Notes: generated by a model not told the origin, from the letters alone. Numbered from the stretch's first letter, positions 9,567 through 21,180 are shown. The stretch is 64,000 nt of DNA from RI-153 sp963721725 (GCA_963721725.1 CAVRLX010000010.1:124001-188000), one strand, 5' to 3'. Numbers and translations are program-made.

Positions 9567-9953
9567 ATGAGCAACCCCAATCCCTGTCTATCCTGTGGCG
9601 CGTGTTGTGCCTATTTCCGGGTCTCGTTTCATTGGACCGAAACAACAGACTATAGTAGTGGTACAGTCCCCATTGAATTAACCGAGCCAGTCGACGGCTT
9701 TCGCCAAGCCATGCGCGGAACCAGCCAAAAGCAGCCCCGCTGTGTAGCGCTGGATGGCACAATTGGAAGCGCCGTTCACTGTGCAATCTACACCAAACGC
9801 TCTAGCACATGCCAGGAATTTATGCCCTCTTGGGAAGATGGAACCCCTAATCCGCTGTGTGACAAGGCCCGACTGAACTACGGCTTGCTGCCGTTGACAC
9901 CGGAGATCTGGCAGGGGCCAGGGGATTTCCCACGCTTGCCCATTGCGGCCTAG
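9567..9953 (+). CDS. YkgJ-family cysteine-cluster protein
   Basis: A 128-residue protein with CLSCGACC near the N-terminus, then C60, C73 and CQEF, and a final NPLCDKAR motif. This spacing of cysteines is that of the YkgJ/UPF0153 family, thought to bind zinc or an iron-sulphur cluster; the biochemical role is not established. It stands alone between the chemoreceptor (divergent) and the DUF5107 gene. Confidence 0.8.
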   Translation: MSNPNPCLSCGACCAYFRVSFHWTETTDYSSGTVPIELTEPVDGFRQAMRGTSQKQPRCVALDGTIGSAVHCAIYTKRSSTCQEFMPSWEDGTPNPLCDKARLNYGLLPLTPEIWQGPGDFPRLPIAA

Positions 9954-10099
9954 CGATTCACGGTTGACATTGTAATCGGCGCAATCTTTGTCATGGGCAC
10001 AGAGGCGGGTATAATGCCAGGGTTGCCCTATGGGAAACCAAAGGCGATGCGGTGTCGTTGACCCCCTGTGCCTGTGTGCCGTGTCTCGCTTACGATTGG

Positions 10100-11917
10100 A
10101 TGGAGCTTGTGTCAAAATCCCACTTTTCGCCCCACCTGTTCTTTCTTCGGCTTTGGACACGCCAGTTTATTTTGGCGGTTCTTTTTTTGATTGCCGTTGC
10201 TTATGGTCGCGCCGAAGCCGTGAACGCCCAATCCACAGCCACGCCCACCCCCACAGCTGCACCCCAAAAGGCCAGCGTTCCTACGGTCATTCTCACACGG
10301 AGCATGAATATTCGCGGCGGTCCCGGCACAAGCTACGCCATTGTGGGGAGCGGCACGGTGGGGCAACGCTTCGCCATTAGCGGTGTCAACGCCGCCGGGG
10401 ATCGGTGGCAGATCGTCTATAACGGTGGCGAAGGGTGGATCTATGCGCCTTTTGTGCGCGTGGAAAATACTGCCGGTGTGTCTGTGGTGACCTCTCCTGT
10501 GGCCGTTGCCACCCCCATCCCAGCGCCGCGTGCGCTTTCTACGCCGGTTGCGGTCGCTCCCGGCAGCTTGGCCCCGGCCCCCGCCCCGATTGGCACCGTG
10601 GTGGTCTACGAAAGCAGCGTAACGCTGCCCACCTATCCCATTGAAAAGTATCAATCTCCCGCGCGCAACGAGACCTACAACTGGCCCTATTTGCGCTTTG
10701 ACCGCGAACGCTTTCGGCGCGAAAAACCCACACCCGAACCGCGGACCTATAAATTGTTAGTTTTGGAAAATACCTTTTTGAAGATTACCGTGCTGCCCCA
10801 ACTAGGCGGTCGCATCTGGCAGGTGATCCACAAACCCACCGGCGCCAACATGTTCTATCAAAATGCCGTGGTCAAGCCCTCGCCGTGGGGACCAGCGGAA
10901 CAGTTGGGCTGGACGGGTGTGGGTGGCCTGGAGTGGAATCTGCCTGTAGTGGAGCATGGCTATGATCTGGGCACAGAGTGGGGCTATATACCACTGCAAC
11001 ACAGCCCCGATCTGGCCTCGATTACCGTCTTCACACCGCGCGATGGGCGCTATCTCAACGCCAGCATAGCCATTTCACTGCGTTCGGGAGCCGCCAGTTT
11101 CGAGGTCGAACCCGCTGTCTCTAACCTGAGCAATAAAACCCTTACCTTTGCCTATTGGCAAACCGCGCTGCTCGCCCCCGGCCCAGCCAACAAACCCAGC
11201 GGAGCAACCCAATTTCTGCTTCCCGGCAGCCAGATGACCGTCCACAGCACGGAAGATCAGCGCTTACCCGCGCCGGGGCAGGCGTTTAACTGGCCCATCC
11301 ATAACAGTGTTGATTATGCTTGGCTGCAAAACTGGACCCAGTTTGTGGGCTTTTTCGAGCGACCGGCGGCGCATGGCCCCTTTGTGGGCATCTATGACCA
11401 CACGGCCAATGCGGGCGCGGTGCACATCTTCCCCGCTGATGTAGTACGTGGCAGCAAGGTCTTTGGTCTGGGCTGGAAAGCCAGCCTGGGCAGCGATAAT
11501 TTTACCGATGACAGTTCCGCCTATATTGAACTTCACAACGGTCTATCTCCCACCTTTGATGATAGCTATCGGCTGCCGCCCGCTGGCGCAGTGCGCTGGC
11601 GCGAGGTTTGGTATCCCATCCATGCCATCGGCGGGCTGACCTATGCCGACGAGGTGGCCGCCCTCAACGTTCGTCCCCAAAACGGCAATCTGACAGTGGG
11701 TATCTATCCCACACGCCCGCTGGATGGAGCGCTGGTGGCGCTGGTCAACGGCCAGGAGATCGGACGACAGACACTTGAAATCAGCCCACAGACCCCCTTT
11801 AACGGCACGCTGATTGCCAGCACCGATCTACCGGCGCGGGGGCCGATACAAATTCGCATCCAGGACAGTGCCGGACGCGCTTTCTTTCAATATACATACT
11901 CAGGACCGTTACGATAG
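10100..11917 (+). CDS. Exported SH3b-DUF5107 protein
   Basis: About 605 residues. A signal anchor (FILAVLFLIAVAYGRAEAVNAQ) is followed by a Thr/Pro linker, an SH3b domain (SMNIRGGPGTSYAIVGSG...WQIVYNGGEGWIYAPFV, about 70-130), a Pro/Ala/Val linker, and a large domain starting near residue 205 with LLVLENTFLKITVLPQLGGR and WTGVGGLEWNLP, the signature of DUF5107, an aldose-epimerase-like carbohydrate-binding fold. The ATG at 10100 is chosen because it directly precedes the signal; an in-frame ATG at 10052 is possible. It probably acts on or binds cell-surface polysaccharide. The next gene starts 3 bases downstream. Confidence 0.75.
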   Translation: MELVSKSHFSPHLFFLRLWTRQFILAVLFLIAVAYGRAEAVNAQSTATPTPTAAPQKASVPTVILTRSMNIRGGPGTSYAIVGSGTVGQRFAISGVNAAGDRWQIVYNGGEGWIYAPFVRVENTAGVSVVTSPVAVATPIPAPRALSTPVAVAPGSLAPAPAPIGTVVVYESSVTLPTYPIEKYQSPARNETYNWPYLRFDRERFRREKPTPEPRTYKLLVLENTFLKITVLPQLGGRIWQVIHKPTGANMFYQNAVVKPSPWGPAEQLGWTGVGGLEWNLPVVEHGYDLGTEWGYIPLQHSPDLASITVFTPRDGRYLNASIAISLRSGAASFEVEPAVSNLSNKTLTFAYWQTALLAPGPANKPSGATQFLLPGSQMTVHSTEDQRLPAPGQAFNWPIHNSVDYAWLQNWTQFVGFFERPAAHGPFVGIYDHTANAGAVHIFPADVVRGSKVFGLGWKASLGSDNFTDDSSAYIELHNGLSPTFDDSYRLPPAGAVRWREVWYPIHAIGGLTYADEVAALNVRPQNGNLTVGIYPTRPLDGALVALVNGQEIGRQTLEISPQTPFNGTLIASTDLPARGPIQIRIQDSAGRAFFQYTYSGPLR

Positions 11918-11920
11918 GCT

Positions 11921-13731
11921 ATGCCACAGGATCATAACAGCGACTACGATTCGCTTTCGTCAGGCCACATGCCCCGCGTTTTTTGGATAATCGTGGGCTT
12001 GGCAACCACCCTCGCTATCTTTGTCATTATCTTTCTGATTTTGCGCGGCGTTCAAGATGGGCAACGTCAGGTAGACGCCCAGCGCCGCCAGCAGATCGGC
12101 ATCTGATCTGCAAGCCGCCCGCGATGCCCAATCAGATGGCAATCCCCAGGCCTCGCTCAACGCCTATCGACAGGTGCTGATCCTGGACCCGGAAAATAAC
12201 GAAGCCGCCACTGGCCTCAATGCCTTGCTCAATGTAGCCAGCCAGCCCACACCATTGCCCCCCACCCCCACAGCCCAGCCAGCGTCAACGCCCACCTCGC
12301 TTAATACGTTGGCCTTGACGTGGGCCGATGCTCAGGCGTTGCACAGCGCCGGGCGCTGGGAAGAGGCAATTGACCGACTGCGCCAAGTGCGGGCGGCGGA
12401 TGCAACCTTTGAAAGTGACGAAATTGACGATCTGCTCTTCACGGCCTACGTCAACATAGCAACGCAAAAAAGCAACGCCGGCAGCCTGGAAGAAGCCGTC
12501 ACCTTTTTCGACCGTGCGCTAGAAATTCACCCCGATGCCAGCGACGTGCGCGCCCAGCGGGTCACCACCGCCGAATACGTAGATGCGCTCACCTATTGGT
12601 ATGCGGATCGGCCCAAAGTTATTGAGTTACTCAGCAATCTCTATCAAAACACCCCAGCTTATCGGGATGTACGCCAACGCTTGCAGCGCGCCCATTTGGA
12701 GTATGCTGACAGCCTTTCACGCCAGAGTGATTGGTGCGCTGCGGCAGACCAATATACCGCTGCCATTGCCGTTCAAAGTGGGCCAGGGCTAGAAGAAAAG
12801 CAGAGCGAATCCCAAGTGTTGTGCGAAGAAGCTCCGCTGCCTGTGGCTGAAGAAAGCGCTGGGATCCCTGTCGATCCCAGCGAAACGCCCGCACCGCCAC
12901 CCGTCTTGACCAGTGGCCTGGGCACAGGTCGCATTCTCTACAGCGCGCGTGACGTCACCGATGGCCGCTATCGGATCTATGCCCAGCCAGTGACGGCCAG
13001 TGTGCGCCCTGTGTTGCTGGTGGAGGATGCCATGCAGCCCGCCCTGCCGCGCCGACGGCCAGCGCCTTGTCTATCGGAACATGGACAATGCCAACCGCGG
13101 GCTGGGCAGTTTTGATCCCGGCACAGGGTTACGTTTACGCTTTACGATATTTGCCGAAGATGTGTTGCCCAGTTGGAATCCAGAGGGCAATCGGCTGGTC
13201 TTTGCCAGTGATCGCGAAGGGGATCGCCGCTGGCGCGTCTACACCGCCTGGAGCGATGGCAACGACAACGGCAGCAATCTTGGCTTTGGCGAATATCCAC
13301 ATTGGAGTCCCGTGGCTGATCGAATTGTCTATCGCGGCTGCGACGAACGGGGCAACGGCTGTGGGCTGTGGATGATGAACAGCGGCGGCGGCGACCGTAC
13401 GCCGCTGACCAGTGTACCCGGGGATACGCACCCGGTTTGGGCATCGGATGGCCGCAGTGTAATCTTTATGAGCGCCGAACGCACTGGAAATTGGGAGATT
13501 TACCGGGTAGATTTAGAAAGTCGGACTGTGTTACCATTAACCAACGACCCATCGTTAGATGGTCTGCCCACCGTCAGTCCAGATGGCAGCCGTATTGCTT
13601 TTCTCAGCAATCGAGGCGGAAGCTGGCAAATCTGGATCAAATCTAGCGCAGGTGGGCCAGAACAGTTGCTGGCCTCCCTACAAGGAGATCTCCCCAACTG
13701 GTTGGAGGGAAAGCTACAATGGGTTCCCTAA
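11921..13731 (+). CDS. TPR/TolB-like WD40 membrane protein (two frameshifts)
   Basis: Three successive frames make one product. The first (from 11921) gives an N-terminal membrane segment (VFWIIVGLATTLAIFVIIFLI). After a slip near 12105, a TPR-like region follows (DLQAARDAQSDGNPQASLNAY, then AQALHSAGRWEEAIDRLRQV, SLEEAVTFFDRALEIHPDAS). After a second slip near 13040, the C-terminal part has PD40/TolB-type beta-propeller repeats (DVLPSWNPEGNRLVFASDREG, GDTHPVWASDGRSVIFMSAE, TVSPDGSRIAFLSNRGGSW). It starts 3 bases after the DUF5107 stop, so the two are probably co-transcribed. The function is unknown; envelope assembly or sensing is a guess. Confidence 0.75.
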
Positions 13732-14135
13732 TTGGCGACCAGTTAGCATAGCTAGCATTCCTTGGATGGCTCCGATACATGCGCGAAACCTACGCCAGCA
13801 CAACGCTTCATCAACGAACTAACGGAATGCGGCTTACACAAGGCTTATGTAGGCTAAACGGATTTGTCAGCCAAACCAGTTATGCTATAATGCGCAACGA
13901 GGTAGTAGGCAGGGGCAACCGTGCTTACATTCTGTGTTTTTATTTCTATAATTATACAACAGCGATTTTGCGGTACTATTTTGTCTAGCGTTTGCATCCA
14001 TCTATTTGGCTTGCATAAATCGCTGAACATCACTGCTCCCAACACTACAGCCCGTTCAGCGTGCTCCCCCCCACGTTCCATGAATTGGGCACACACTGTG
14101 TAGTGACTGTGCAGTGCCCACCCTGGGAGTCCAAA
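13732..14135. other. Intergenic leader of the second M23 gene
   Basis: No gene is seen. It contains a likely sigma-70 promoter (13864-13891) and about 240 bases of untranslated leader before the ATG at 14136. Confidence 0.5.
13864..13891 (+). promoter_or_regulatory. Predicted sigma-70 promoter with extended -10
   Basis: TTGTCA at 13864-13869 and TATAAT at 13886-13891 are separated by 16 bases, and TG precedes the -10 by one base (TGCTATAAT). It reads toward the LysM-M23 gene. Confidence 0.6.
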
Positions 14136-15614
14136 ATGCCGTCTACCGATGCTGTCAGTATGGATGGAGAGTATCGTTTGAGTCGTTCACTAAAAAGCGA
14201 AGAGTTTACAGAGCAACGAAGACTCAAGCCTCATTCAATCCAGCCCGAACAGGCCAGTACATTCACCGACAGCTACGCAACAGAATATAGCCGATCTGAT
14301 TCCGACGACGATTTTCGTTATCAGAGTGCTGTCGATACCACTGCTGACCATTACAGACGTTCGCCCCAGCCCACATCAGAGGGTCGAGACGTTTATAGTC
14401 CCCCCCGTTCGTTTCATAACTCCTATACCCAGGTCAATGTCGCTGCGGTAAACTACGAGAACAATTCCGTTCTCGACTCAGTGAATGCCCATGCGGCGCT
14501 GGCTGGGGAAAATGCTTTCGGCCACAAACTGCGCGCACAGATCCAGAATTTTCTTAACGATCAGGTAACTCCCATCCGCTTGGCTAGCCATCTGGCTGTC
14601 TTGGCCGTGGCAGCGGTGGTGCTGATTGTGAGCCGGGCCGAATTGCCTAATTGGCAGTTTTCCCTGCGCACCTTGCCCGATAACAGTCTATTTGGGACAC
14701 AAGGGGCGGTAAGTGGCACGGGTAATCATGTTGCTGATGCTACGGATACCTTCCAGCGGGCTGTTGTGCCCTTTACCGAATCTCAACAAGAGGTCGTTGT
14801 GGCTCCCGTGGCCGAGGTGGTTGTGTCCCAGCCTGTGCAGTTGGCTGCGCAATCTTCGCGGTTGGAGATTGATACCTATTCCGTCAAATCGGGGGACACA
14901 GTTCTCGCCATTGCAGCACGCTACAACATCAAACCAGAAACGATTCAGTGGGCGAACCCGGAACTGGAAGCCAACCCTGATAAGTTGCGTATCGGTGACC
15001 GTCTTGTGATACTGCCCGTGGATGGGGTATTACACGTGGTACAGACGGGCGAAACGCTTTCGACCATTGCGGCACGCTATAAGGTAACACTACAATCCAT
15101 TGTAGACTATCCGCTCAACGCCCTTCCTAGCACCGACGCCTCGATCCCAGTCGGCTCGCAACTGGTGATCCCCGAAGGGACGAAGCCCTACATTACTCGA
15201 CAGGTGGCAGCCTACAGTGGCCCCATTCCCCAGAGCGCGGCGAAAGGGTCTGGCTCTTTGGGTTGGCCCGCAGCAGGCTCAGTCTCCCAGCCCTTCTGGA
15301 CAGGTCATCGGGCGATTGATATTGCGGCACGTACCGGTACATCTGTCACAGCGGCAGATGGTGGCTATGTGATCGCCGCTTCAGCCGGTGGTTGGAACAG
15401 CGGCTATGGCAACAACGTGATGATCGATCATGGCAACGGCTATGTCACGCTTTATGCTCATCTTAACAGCATTTTTGTGCGCCAGGGCGAAAGCGTCTCC
15501 AAAGGTCAGCAGATCGGCACCGTGGGCAACACAGGCAATTCTACAGGGTCACACCTGCACTTTGAAGTCCGCTATCAGGGTGCAGCCCGCAACCCCTTTA
15601 GCTATCTGCCCTAA
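14136..15614 (+). CDS. LysM-M23 metallopeptidase with cytoplasmic N-terminus
   Basis: About 492 residues. A polar N-terminal region of roughly 150 residues precedes a single membrane segment (LASHLAVLAVAAVVLIV), two LysM repeats (YSVKSGDTVLAIAARYNI; HVVQTGETLSTIAARYKV), and a C-terminal M23 domain with GHRAIDIAARTGTSV (HxxxD), NVMIDHGNGYVTLYAHL and GSHLHFEVR. It is a predicted type II membrane-anchored murein hydrolase or a regulator of amidases in cell division. The ATG at 14136 is preceded by GGGAG with suitable spacing. No frameshift is seen, unlike its paralogue at 5177. Confidence 0.85.
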   Translation: MPSTDAVSMDGEYRLSRSLKSEEFTEQRRLKPHSIQPEQASTFTDSYATEYSRSDSDDDFRYQSAVDTTADHYRRSPQPTSEGRDVYSPPRSFHNSYTQVNVAAVNYENNSVLDSVNAHAALAGENAFGHKLRAQIQNFLNDQVTPIRLASHLAVLAVAAVVLIVSRAELPNWQFSLRTLPDNSLFGTQGAVSGTGNHVADATDTFQRAVVPFTESQQEVVVAPVAEVVVSQPVQLAAQSSRLEIDTYSVKSGDTVLAIAARYNIKPETIQWANPELEANPDKLRIGDRLVILPVDGVLHVVQTGETLSTIAARYKVTLQSIVDYPLNALPSTDASIPVGSQLVIPEGTKPYITRQVAAYSGPIPQSAAKGSGSLGWPAAGSVSQPFWTGHRAIDIAARTGTSVTAADGGYVIAASAGGWNSGYGNNVMIDHGNGYVTLYAHLNSIFVRQGESVSKGQQIGTVGNTGNSTGSHLHFEVRYQGAARNPFSYLP

Positions 15615-15631
15615 GGCAAAATTTAATGAAT

Positions 15632-15663
15632 AAAAAACCCCGGCACGCGTGCCGGGGTTTTTC
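15632..15663 (+). terminator. Bidirectional terminator between the M23 gene and fumC
   Basis: ACCCCGGCAC and GTGCCGGGGT form a strong GC stem flanked by A6 and T5, so it can end transcription from both sides. Confidence 0.9.
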
Positions 15664-15679
15664 TTTGCCCCAAATTTAC

Positions 15680-17068
<1,389 letters not shown>

Positions 17069-17218
17069 TAAACTCTCTCCTTTACCATTGTTGACAGCAA
17101 ACCCCTCGAACCTTCAGAGAGGATTGAGTGATGAATTGAATTTATCACCCCTCATTCTAGCACTCATCAGATCGGCTTGCACGTCTGCGCAGTGGATTTT
17201 GCCACAAAATGCACCCAA

Positions 17219-17243
17219 CAAAAAAGGAGAGGGCAACCTCTCC
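17219..17243 (-). terminator. Terminator of the nucleoside-permease operon
   Basis: GGAGAGG and CCTCTCC form a 7-bp stem with a GCAA loop; on the minus strand it is followed by a T6 run. Confidence 0.8.
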
Positions 17244-17273
17244 CTGCCCCCGATTATCCACTTATGGCGAGCC

Positions 17274-18230
17274 TCACCGTTCGCCGCGGGCATAGGGCAG
17301 GCCCAACGCAGCGGGCGCGCCCAAGCGACGGCTGACGTTTTCGTAGACAGTGATCACGGTTAGCACGACGATAGTAAGCAAGTAGGGCATCATCGCCAGC
17401 ACAGCCGCCGGGATGATGCTGCCCCCCGCAGCTTGCAGCCGAAATTGCACAGCGTTGACCCCGCCAAAGAGCAGCGCGCCCAAGACAGCACGCCCCGGAT
17501 CCCAGGTGGCAAAGATGACGAGCGCAATGGCGATCCACCCGCGCCCACCGGTGAGATTCTCGGTCCAGCCGGGAGTATACGCCAGGCTGAGATGTGCGCC
17601 CGCCAGCCCCATAAGCATTCCGCCGCCAATTGTGGCGAGATAGCGCACGGCGGTTACCGAAACACCCATTGCATCAGCCGTGGCGGGGTCTTCACCCACG
17701 GCGCGCAGATGCAGGCCCACCCGAGTACGATAGAGCAGATAGGCCGCCAACGGCACGGTGATGTACATAAGATAGACCAGCAGATCTTGGCGAAAGAGGG
17801 CATCGCCCAGCACGGGGATTTCACTAAGGCCGGGAATCGCAATACGCCCAAATTTGGGGCCGACCAACCCAACCAGCGGCGCGCCGTCGTTTCCCAGACG
17901 CTGGCCCAGAAAGCTACTCAGCCCCAGGCCAAAGAGGGTAAGCGCCAAGCCACTCACCACCTGATCGGCGCGCAGCGTCACCGTCAGAAAAGCATGAATT
18001 CCCGCCAACATGCCCCCCACCACCATAGCCGTCAGCACAGCCAAGAGCAAGCTTTGGCTGTGATAGGCTGTGGCAAAGGCCGTCACCGCGCCCATAATGA
18101 GAATCCCTTCCAACCCCAAATTGAGTACCCCGGCGCGCTCGGTGAAGATCTCGCCCACGGCGGCAAAGATCAGTGACGTGCCAGCTTGCAAGGCGACGGT
18201 CAGAATCGAGACAATTAAGACAAGTGACAT
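17274..18230 (-). CDS. ABC transporter permease, nucleoside type (NupQ-like)
   Basis: A 318-residue membrane protein of the BPD_transp_2 branched-chain/nucleoside permease family. It has LIFAAVGEIFTERAGVLNLGLEGILIMG near the N-terminus, the LRAVGEDPATADAMGVSV coupling region and IAIALVIFATWDPGRAVLGALLFG. These match the second permease of the BmpA-NupOPQ guanosine/nucleoside importer. It forms a pair with the permease at 18267. No ATPase or BmpA-type binding protein lies next to it, so those partners must be elsewhere. Confidence 0.85.
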   Translation of the reverse strand: MSLVLIVSILTVALQAGTSLIFAAVGEIFTERAGVLNLGLEGILIMGAVTAFATAYHSQSLLLAVLTAMVVGGMLAGIHAFLTVTLRADQVVSGLALTLFGLGLSSFLGQRLGNDGAPLVGLVGPKFGRIAIPGLSEIPVLGDALFRQDLLVYLMYITVPLAAYLLYRTRVGLHLRAVGEDPATADAMGVSVTAVRYLATIGGGMLMGLAGAHLSLAYTPGWTENLTGGRGWIAIALVIFATWDPGRAVLGALLFGGVNAVQFRLQAAGGSIIPAAVLAMMPYLLTIVVLTVITVYENVSRRLGAPAALGLPYARGER

Positions 18231-18266
18231 GGGGCCAGATCTCCTCGAATGGGCGGGGCAATCTTT

Positions 18267-19364
18267 TTAGGACGCTAACGGGGCTGGATGGGGGCGCAAC
18301 AGACGCAGTCGGTAGTTCACGAAGACATCGGCACCGAGAACAAAAAAGAGAATCGCCCCCTGGAGTACACCCGCCACTGAGGCGGGCAGCCCCATACTGA
18401 TCTGCAACTGATCGCCGCCGGTGCTCAGGCCAGCCATTAAAATACTCACCAACAAGATGCCCCACGGGTTGAGCTTCGCCAGCCACGCCACGATGATGGC
18501 GGTGAAGCCATCGCCCACGGCAATGCCATTTTGCAGCCGATGGGCCACTCCGGCAATCTGGCTAAAGCCGGCCAGCCCAGCCAGCCCCCCACTGATCAAC
18601 ATGACCAGCACCATATTGCGGGCAATGTTCATGCCGGCATAGCGGGCGGCCTCGCTGTTTTCGCCGATGACCTTGACCTCTAGCCCCCATTTGGTCTGGT
18701 TGAGCAGTATCCAAAGCACAACCGCAGCCACCACGGCCATAATGATGCCGTAGTGGACGCGGCCCAAGTCAAAAGGTAGGCGTGGCAGCCAGATCTCACG
18801 CGGGAATTGGGCCGTCCCCGGAAAGCCAAAGCCTTCGGGATCTTTCCACGGACCCGTGTAGAGATATTGCATCCAGAGCAACGCCACATAGTTGAGCATC
18901 AGCGTGGTGATGATCTCATTGACGCGCAGATAGGCTTTAAGCAATGCGGGGATGAGCGCCCACAGCGCACCGCCCACGAAACCGGCCAAACCCATGAGCA
19001 AAATGTGCAGCCAAGCTGGCAATTCGCCGATTAAATCGGGCAGAAAGAGCGCCGTCCAAGTGGCGGCAATCGCCCCCCACACCAATTGCCCCTCGGCGCC
19101 GATATTCCAAAAGAGCATCCGAAAAGCGATGCCGACGCCCAGCCCCGCCACCATGAGTGGGATGGCTTTCAAAAGCGTTTCGCTAATGGTATAGCGTTCG
19201 CCGAAAGCGCCGCGGGCCATGGCTGTATAGGTTTCGATGGGATCGGCGCCGAATAGCAAAAGCAACAGGGCGCAGAAACCCAATGCCAGCGCAATCGCCA
19301 GCACGGGCACAAGAAATTCGATCAACCGAGAGCGTTGCAGGCGTTTCTCTAGGACCAGTCGCAT
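18267..19364 (-). CDS. ABC transporter permease, nucleoside type (NupP-like)
   Basis: A 365-residue permease with a cytoplasmic start, GADPIETYTAMARGAFGE and TLLKAIPLMVAGLGVGIAFRMLFWNIGAEGQL, and the KVIGENSEAARYAGMNIARNM coupling helix. This is the first permease of nucleoside-type ABC importers. The gap to the next permease is 36 bases, indicating one operon. The upstream neighbour is a histidine kinase rather than the usual ATPase gene. Confidence 0.85.
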   Translation of the reverse strand: MRLVLEKRLQRSRLIEFLVPVLAIALALGFCALLLLLFGADPIETYTAMARGAFGERYTISETLLKAIPLMVAGLGVGIAFRMLFWNIGAEGQLVWGAIAATWTALFLPDLIGELPAWLHILLMGLAGFVGGALWALIPALLKAYLRVNEIITTLMLNYVALLWMQYLYTGPWKDPEGFGFPGTAQFPREIWLPRLPFDLGRVHYGIIMAVVAAVVLWILLNQTKWGLEVKVIGENSEAARYAGMNIARNMVLVMLISGGLAGLAGFSQIAGVAHRLQNGIAVGDGFTAIIVAWLAKLNPWGILLVSILMAGLSTGGDQLQISMGLPASVAGVLQGAILFFVLGADVFVNYRLRLLRPHPAPLAS

Positions 19365-19409
19365 GGCGTTTTATCTCTGGTATGGGTGATAGGTGAAAGT
19401 GATGATTAG

Positions 19410-21110
19410 TTACTGAGGCTCGGCCACGAACACTTCTTCCAGGGGGAGGGCAACGAAGAAGGTTGTGCCTTTGTTTGGTTTGCTATGCACCCAGATTTCG
19501 CCGCCGTGGGCTTCTACAATGGCATGGATCAGAAAGAGTCCCAGGCCAACCCCGGCTGTGCTGCGGCGCAGTCCGCTGTCCACACGATAAAAACGATCAA
19601 AAATTTTGGACAATTCGGTTTCAGGAATCCCGATCCCTTCGTCCGCTACGTAGACCACGACGCGCTGGCGACCATCTTCATGATGGGGATCGTCTTCAAC
19701 CCAGCCGCCAAGCCGAATCACCCCGCCGTCGGGCGAATATTTAATGGCATTGCTCAACAGGTTGGTAAAGACTTGGCGCAGCCGCTCTTCATCACCGGAG
19801 ATCACAGGCAGATGTGCGGGAAAGTCCACTTCGATCTGATGACGTTCGGTCTGTGTGCGATAATCCTGGGCCACCCTGCCCAGCAGCCGGATCAAGTTGA
19901 CGTCGGCAATGTCCAGGCGCAGGCCACCTGCTTGAATACGGCTGACATCAAGCAAATTGTTGATCAGCGCTTCCAGCCGGTCGGCCTCTTCTTCGATAAT
20001 TTCCAGCCCTTGCCGGGCCACCGACGGATCCCATTCGGCATCCGGACGGGCCAGCGTTTGGGCATAGCCTTTGATCAGCGCCACCGGCGTTTTCAACTCG
20101 TGGCTGATAATGGAAATGAAGGTAGACTTCATCTCTTCTTCTTCGCGGAAACGGGTGATATCCAACACATTGACAATGATGTTGACCAGCCGGTTGTTTT
20201 CGTCGGTCAACGGTGTATAGGTGACAGCAACGGTGATATGTCCACCACCGGGCCGCACCAGATCGCCTTCGCAACGCAGGCCACCCTGGGCTTCTAGCTT
20301 TGGCATATCTTGATCGTCACACAGATTATCGCCAATGACATTGTGCAAGTGCAGCACATGCTCACAGGATCGACCGATGGCCTCTGCCGAGGTGATCCCG
20401 GTCATGGCCGCCAGCGCCTGGTTGATCACTTGGATGCGCAAATCTGGTGTAAGAATCAGAATGCCGTTGGCGCTATTTTCAACAATGGTGGCAAGTCGGC
20501 TGCGTTCGGTGGAAAGCTGCTGATAGAGGCGCGCATTGCGCACGGCAATGGCGGCTTGATAGGCAAAGCCTTGCAGAAATTGCCAGTCTAGCTGGGTAAA
20601 GGCGTTGCCCCCGCGAAAGAGATAGATCACGCCCAAAATTTCTTCTTCAAAGAGCAGGGGCAGCCCAATCACTTGGCCCAACTGATGACCGAGATTCTCT
20701 TCCACCGCCAGGACACGCCGCTCTAGTTCTCGGCGATAATGTTCGCTGGAGGTGACAAAGCTGGCTTCATCAGGCGTAATGGCCTCTTCGTCTGTTTCGT
20801 CACCCTCGCCGATCTCCCACGCATTCAAGAGCGGACGAAAAGCCGGTAAAAGTGGCGGAGGGATGCCATACGCCGCCCGGATGCGAAAATGAGTGCGGCT
20901 TTCCACAATTTCCTCCGCCAGTGTGCGTGAAATTTCATCCTCGGTCAGCGCAATTAGCCCCGCCGGGGAAGCAGCCATTTCAGCAGCACTCGCCAGGATC
21001 AACTTAAGTAGACTTGGCAAATCTAGCCGGGAGGTCATGGCGCGGGTGATGCGCAGGAGGTATTCACGTTGGCGGAGCTGATAGGTCGCCATCAAGGCTG
21101 GAACATTCAT
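19410..21110 (-). CDS. GAF-PAS sensor histidine kinase
   Basis: A 566-residue protein without membrane segments. An N-terminal GAF-like region (about 15-200), a PAS domain (about 204-325), HisKA with the H-box FISIISHELKTPVALIKG (phospho-His 337), and an HATPase domain with N-box NLLSNAIKYSPDGG, G1 VADEGIGIP, F-box IFDRFYRVDSG and G2 GVGLGLFLIHAIVEAHGG are all intact. It is a soluble sensor kinase. No response regulator is adjacent. Its stop is 45 bases before the permease gene at 19364, so co-transcription with the nucleoside permeases is likely. Confidence 0.88.
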   Translation of the reverse strand: MNVPALMATYQLRQREYLLRITRAMTSRLDLPSLLKLILASAAEMAASPAGLIALTEDEISRTLAEEIVESRTHFRIRAAYGIPPPLLPAFRPLLNAWEIGEGDETDEEAITPDEASFVTSSEHYRRELERRVLAVEENLGHQLGQVIGLPLLFEEEILGVIYLFRGGNAFTQLDWQFLQGFAYQAAIAVRNARLYQQLSTERSRLATIVENSANGILILTPDLRIQVINQALAAMTGITSAEAIGRSCEHVLHLHNVIGDNLCDDQDMPKLEAQGGLRCEGDLVRPGGGHITVAVTYTPLTDENNRLVNIIVNVLDITRFREEEEMKSTFISIISHELKTPVALIKGYAQTLARPDAEWDPSVARQGLEIIEEEADRLEALINNLLDVSRIQAGGLRLDIADVNLIRLLGRVAQDYRTQTERHQIEVDFPAHLPVISGDEERLRQVFTNLLSNAIKYSPDGGVIRLGGWVEDDPHHEDGRQRVVVYVADEGIGIPETELSKIFDRFYRVDSGLRRSTAGVGLGLFLIHAIVEAHGGEIWVHSKPNKGTTFFVALPLEEVFVAEPQ

Positions 21111-21180
21111 GCCGCAACGATACCATGATCAATCAAAAAAAGTCAACGGAGTTGGGATTTAACGCAAGTGGAGTCCGATC

